In this document: positions 62,613-64,000 of the stretch, piece after piece
Layout: each line of letters starts with the position of its first letter
Position numbering within the stretch: position 1 is the stretch's first letter
Origin: Herbaspirillum sp. 3R11
GTDB lineage: Bacteria; Pseudomonadota; Gammaproteobacteria; Burkholderiales; Burkholderiaceae_D
Reading direction: 5' to 3'
DNA length: 64,000 nt
NCBI RefSeq assembly: GCF_004563925.1
Contig: NZ_SPNJ01000003.1
Span: 434,001-498,000, forward strand
Program-made: the position numbers and the translations under genes
The notes under the pieces: model-generated
The model's input: only the letters and a program-made list of their open reading frames with translations
Told to the model about the DNA's origin: nothing
Database searches by the model: none

Positions 62613-63515
62613 TTATGCAGGGAATACGCCGGTAGACAGATACCGGTCGCCACGATCACAGACCACGAACACGATGGTCGCGTTCTCGACCTGCTGCGAT
62701 ATGCGCAGCGCCACTTCGCAAGCGCCGGCTGCAGAAATGCCGCAAAACAGACCTTCCACCATCGCCAGTTTGCGCGCCATGTTTTCGGCAGCAGCCTGGC
62801 TCACGGATTCGATCTGGTCGACGCGCGGCTTTTCATAGATTTTCGGCAGGTAGGCTTCCGGCCATTTGCGGATACCCGGGATCGACGAACCTTCTTCCGG
62901 CTGGGCGCCGATGATCTGGATCTCCGGATTCTGTTCCTTCAGGTAACGCGACACGCCCATGATGGTGCCTGTGGTGCCCATGGCGCTGACGAAATGGGTA
63001 ATGCGGCCTTCGGTGTCGCGCCACAATTCGGGACCGGTGGTTTCATAGTGCGCCTGCGGATTGTCGCCATTGGCGAACTGGTCAAGGATCAGGCCCTGGC
63101 CTTCTTTCTGCATCTGTTCGGCGAGATCGCGTGCGTACTCCATGCCACCGCTCTTGGGCGTGAGGACGATCTTGGCGCCATAGGCGGCCATGCTCTGGCG
63201 GCGCTCTTCGCTGAGGTTTTCAGGCATCAGCAAAACCATCTTGTAGCCGCGCAATGCCGCCACCATGGCAAGCGCAATGCCGGTGTTGCCGCTGGTGGCT
63301 TCGATCAGGGTGTCGCCGGGCTTGATCTGGCCGCGTTCTTCGGCGCGGCGGATCATCGACAGCGCGGCGCGGTCCTTGACCGACCCGGCGGGATTGTTGC
63401 CCTCCATCTTGCCGAGGATGATGTTGTTGCGTTGCTTGGCGTCTTCGCCGCCGAGGCGTTGCAATTGAATCAAGGGCGTATTGCCGATGGTGTCTTCGAT
63501 GGTCAGATAAGGCAT
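62613..63515 (-). CDS. cysM: cysteine synthase B
   Basis: This 300-residue PLP enzyme makes cysteine (or S-sulfocysteine) from O-acetylserine. It begins MPYLTIEDTIGNTPLIQLQRL and has the PLP lysine in NPAGSVKDRAALSMI, ATSGNTGIALAMVAALRGY and GTTGTIMGVSRYL. The EGNNPAGSVKDR motif and length favour CysM over CysK. It is transcribed alone on the minus strand. Confidence 0.95.
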   Translation of the reverse strand: MPYLTIEDTIGNTPLIQLQRLGGEDAKQRNNIILGKMEGNNPAGSVKDRAALSMIRRAEERGQIKPGDTLIEATSGNTGIALAMVAALRGYKMVLLMPENLSEERRQSMAAYGAKIVLTPKSGGMEYARDLAEQMQKEGQGLILDQFANGDNPQAHYETTGPELWRDTEGRITHFVSAMGTTGTIMGVSRYLKEQNPEIQIIGAQPEEGSSIPGIRKWPEAYLPKIYEKPRVDQIESVSQAAAENMARKLAMVEGLFCGISAAGACEVALRISQQVENATIVFVVCDRGDRYLSTGVFPA

Positions 63516-63843
63516 GGTCGGAGGAATCCTTTCAGGAGTCTCATTTTAATATGAGTCTTTGTCATGTGCCGGACAGGCCTAGCGACAAGATACTTATATA
63601 GTTATAGCAAATACGCCTAAGAACCTGTTTACGATCTGTAGCGAGAGGCCATCAGCCGGCAGCGGCCGGAGCGGAAGAACCGGAATGTACTTGAGTACAT
63701 GAGGATTCTGAGCACCGCCCGATGCCGGATCATGGCCTCGCAGTAAGATCGCAAACAGGTTCTAACGCAGCTCTTCCGCGCCGGCTATGCCTTACACTGT
63801 CCGCGCTCGCCAGTCGTTCTTCCGTCTTCCCCTAGGAGCCGCA
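63516..63843. other. 328-bp intergenic region with a long hairpin repeat
   Basis: No gene is visible. It holds the cysM promoter near the left end, a long inverted repeat (63619-63764) in the middle, and the leader of the AidB-like gene on the right. Confidence 0.7.
63619..63764. repeat. long inverted-repeat element (MITE/BIME-like)
   Basis: AGAACCTGTTT (63620-63630) pairs with AAACAGGTTCT (63753-63763), and pairing continues imperfectly inward through GATC, GCGAG, GGCCAT and GCCGG segments. At the centre, ATGTACT-TG-AGTACAT is a second palindrome. The whole can fold into one hairpin about 145 bases long. No transposase is encoded, so a non-autonomous or extragenic repeat is likely. Confidence 0.8.
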
Positions 63844-64000
63844 ATGAAAACGCACGATGTCGCCAACCAGGTCCCGGAACTGCAGGACTTCAATCCGTAT
63901 GACACCGATATCGCGCTGAGCCAGGGCGTGCAGCGCGGACAGGCCGGCTGGCATGCATCCACGCTGACCAATTACGGCGCCGAACTGGGCAGCGCCGAGG
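63844..64000 (+). CDS. AidB-like acyl-CoA dehydrogenase (partial, runs off the right edge)
   Basis: The first 52 residues are visible and begin MKTHDVANQVPELQDFNPYD, followed by ALSQGVQRGQAGWH. This matches the N-terminus of AidB/isovaleryl-CoA dehydrogenase-like proteins, flavoproteins linked to alkylation response. AGGAGCC precedes the ATG. The rest lies outside the window. Confidence 0.8.
   Translation, partial: MKTHDVANQVPELQDFNPYDTDIALSQGVQRGQAGWHASTLTNYGAELGSAE

Overview
The window is 64 kb of GC-rich chromosome from a Gram-negative betaproteobacterium. Burkholderiales, and within it Oxalobacteraceae (Herbaspirillum-like), fits best. This rests on protein resemblance (CIRCE plus heat-shock control of groESL, metNIQ, DUF1415, YaeQ, DUF1120, FecR/OmpA pairs) and on GAGCGCAGCGAG-type intergenic repeats; no database search was possible. 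I see no rRNA, tRNA, CRISPR array, prophage or intact IS element. Gene density is high, and about a quarter of the genes are transcription regulators or signalling proteins.

Layout. 0-5.4 kb: edge of a TetR-like gene, an SDR/Old Yellow Enzyme operon, a LysR regulator, an MFS exporter and a DJ-1/AraC (GlxA-type) regulator. 5.4-5.7 kb: two repeat hairpins. 5.7-13.1 kb: metallophosphoesterase, NAD(P)-binding protein, amidohydrolase plus D-2-hydroxyacid dehydrogenase, an overlapping FecR/OmpA-lipoprotein pair, an unrecognised protein, PPK2 and a small Cys-rich protein. 13.3-25 kb: a signalling region with two Cache-like GGDEF proteins, two chemoreceptors, CheV and a one-helix protein, interrupted by a DUF3820 protein, a Ca2+/H+ antiporter, methionine aminopeptidase and a DUF1120 surface protein. 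25-29.3 kb: FAD oxidoreductase, then a TetR/MFS efflux pair sharing an 18-bp operator, and a LysR. 29.5-35.5 kb: a catabolic block of three SDRs, an ACS-type MFS importer, a beta-keto acid cleavage enzyme (BKACE) and an AraC regulator. 35.5-40.1 kb: GNAT, HD nucleotidase, a second methionine aminopeptidase coupled to a ParD-like protein, and groES-groEL. 40.3-49.8 kb: ogt, metNIQ, an orphan amino-acid binding protein, an RbgA-like GTPase, a DHA2 exporter with divergent LysR, and a histone-deacetylase-like amidohydrolase. 49.9-54.5 kb: lytic transglycosylase, TonB-dependent receptor and an APH-fold kinase. 54.5-60.6 kb: a nitrogen-type island of RidA, ureohydrolase, LysR, RpiR, polar amino-acid binding protein and MmgE/PrpD. 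60.6-64 kb: YaeQ, DUF1415, a small HTH protein, cysM, a long repeat hairpin and the start of an AidB-like acyl-CoA dehydrogenase.

How the genes work together. The BKACE block looks like a self-contained pathway in which a 3-hydroxy acid is imported, oxidised by an SDR and cleaved with acetyl-CoA. The 54-60 kb island looks like use of a guanidino or amino compound; its second half sits behind a near-perfect sigma-54 promoter and a set of palindromic sites. The ParD-like/map operon is preceded by two 16-bp direct repeats 22 bp apart. I regard these three as the least conventional parts of the window. All functions are inferred from sequence motifs read by eye.
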